Assembly: GCF_002252045.1 (NCBI RefSeq)
Contig: NZ_NEFF01000008.1
Span: forward strand, 1-64,000
Direction: 5' to 3'
DNA: 64,000 bases
Source: Ignatzschineria sp. F8392
Lineage (GTDB): Bacteria; Pseudomonadota; Gammaproteobacteria; Cardiobacteriales; Wohlfahrtiimonadaceae
Position numbers and translations under genes: made by a program. Positions within the stretch are counted from its first letter, which is position 1; each line of letters opens with the position of its first letter. This document shows positions 63,194 to 64,000 of the stretch, one piece after another. The notes under the pieces are model-generated. The model made no database searches, had not been told where the DNA came from, and saw nothing but the letters and a program-made list of their open reading frames with translations.

Positions 63194-64000
63194 ATGACCG
63201 TCAAAGTAAAGAAGAATAGGCTACTCAATACGCTTGAGTGGCTAGGTAATGCACTACCACATCCTGTGGTCTTATTTATCATCTTAATTTCCCTGATACT
63301 GATCGCTTCTGCTGTCGGATCTCATTTTGGACTAAGCGTCACCGATCCTCGTCCAGAGGGCGCGCCGGGAAGAGTGCCGGGTGGCGTTATTGAGGTTGTC
63401 AATCTCCTCAATCCCGATGGAATTCGCAAGATTCTCTCTAGTATTGTCACGAACTTTACGAGCTTTACCCCATTAGGAACCGTCCTTGTTGCGATGCTAG
63501 GGGTTGGAATTGCCGATAGTGCCGGGCTCTTCTCTGCAGGAATGCGTTTAGTTGTCCTAAAAGCACCGATCCGTTTTACCACGCCTGCGATCGTTTTTGC
63601 CGGCGTTATGTCTAATACTGCCGGGGAATTAGGTTACGTCGTTCTCATCCCTCTTTCTGCGGTGATCTTCCACTCAATAGGACGTAACCCCCTTGCCGGT
63701 CTTGCGGCTGCCTTTGCCGGCGTTTCTGGTGGATACTCGGCAAATCTTCTTTTAGGAACGGTTGATCCGCTCTTATCCGGTATTACCCAAGAAGCTGCTC
63801 GAATTATCGATCCTGATTATATTGTTGGGGCAGAAGCTAACTGGTACTTTATGGCATTTAGCACCTTTATCGTCACCTTCCTTGGATGGTTTGTAACTGA
63901 TAAAATTGTCGAACCACAATTAGGCCCTTACGATTCATCAGAGATGAGTGAAGATGAGGATAATATCGCAATGTCTGCTGAAGTGACTCCGATCGAAAAG
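63194..64000 (+). CDS. abgT: AbgT-family transporter, truncated by the window end
   Basis: A membrane protein of which the first 269 codons lie in the window. GGAG precedes the ATG. It begins with a short basic N-terminus, then helices interrupted by the family segments LGNALPHPVVLFIILISLILI, FTPLGTVLVAMLGVGIADSAG, VFAGVMSNTAGELGYVVLIPLSAVIF and AFAGVSGGYSANLLLGTVDPLL. These define the AbgT/YdaH/MtrF family, which imports p-aminobenzoyl-glutamate or exports antimetabolites such as sulfonamides. The C-terminal half lies beyond the window, so the function branch cannot be judged. Confidence 0.9.
   Translation, partial: MTVKVKKNRLLNTLEWLGNALPHPVVLFIILISLILIASAVGSHFGLSVTDPRPEGAPGRVPGGVIEVVNLLNPDGIRKILSSIVTNFTSFTPLGTVLVAMLGVGIADSAGLFSAGMRLVVLKAPIRFTTPAIVFAGVMSNTAGELGYVVLIPLSAVIFHSIGRNPLAGLAAAFAGVSGGYSANLLLGTVDPLLSGITQEAARIIDPDYIVGAEANWYFMAFSTFIVTFLGWFVTDKIVEPQLGPYDSSEMSEDEDNIAMSAEVTPIEK

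Overview
The window comes from an AT-rich gammaproteobacterial chromosome. The dnaX-ybaB-recR cluster, rpsF-rpsR-rplI, sspA-sspB, petABC, xseA-mazG, kdsB, fur, fbp and ppiD are ordinary housekeeping genes of that class. Low GC, Mla and Tat-exported oxidoreductases and several TRAP components suggest a relative of Ignatzschineria/Wohlfahrtiimonas. That placement is an inference from gene content, not a database result.

Layout. 0-5 kb holds an SLC13-type permease, a GNAT acetyltransferase, a cation-diffusion exporter and a di-haem peroxidase. 5.4-9.4 kb is the minus-strand block tRNA-Gly, tRNA-Cys, SRP RNA, dnaX, ybaB, recR and a HIT protein, with a strong promoter before the tRNAs. 9.5-16 kb, also minus strand, carries mlaB, mlaC, murB, ppiD, an ArnT-like membrane glycosyltransferase and fur. 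16.2-24.3 kb, plus strand, carries fbp and a TRAP transporter locus with one permease pair and three tandem Tat-exported binding proteins. 24.3-29.8 kb carries efp, petABC (bc1 complex), sspAB and a lipase-like hydrolase. 29.9-36.5 kb is one 2205-residue adhesin-like protein with 13 Ig-like modules interrupted by about 660 residues of Ser-Asp repeat, preceded by a 1.4-kb gene-free AT-rich stretch. 37.9-44 kb returns to housekeeping genes (xseA, mazG, kdsB, psd, rpsF-rpsR-rplI).

44-62 kb is an accessory metabolic block, all on the minus strand. It holds a three-subunit molybdenum aldehyde dehydrogenase with tri-haem cytochrome, an oxalate decarboxylase, a YoaK-type membrane protein, a double-domain nitrilase-like protein, an MscS-like protein, a sulfide:quinone reductase-like flavoprotein and a three-subunit GMC (gluconate-2-dehydrogenase-type) dehydrogenase with a second tri-haem cytochrome. 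The block implies periplasmic oxidation of aldehydes and sugar acids, with electrons passed to the respiratory chain. The window ends in a small lipoprotein and a truncated AbgT-family transporter.

Most noteworthy: the Ser-Asp adhesin and the 18-bp codon-phased repeat beneath it; an A9 run in dnaX with stops directly behind it in both other frames; three binding proteins for one TRAP permease; a nitrilase-like protein whose second domain has lost all three catalytic residues; a compact three-way-junction inverted-repeat element at 52067-52130; and many short 7-12 bp tandem repeats confined to intergenic spacers. No phage, insertion sequence, CRISPR array or restriction system was seen.
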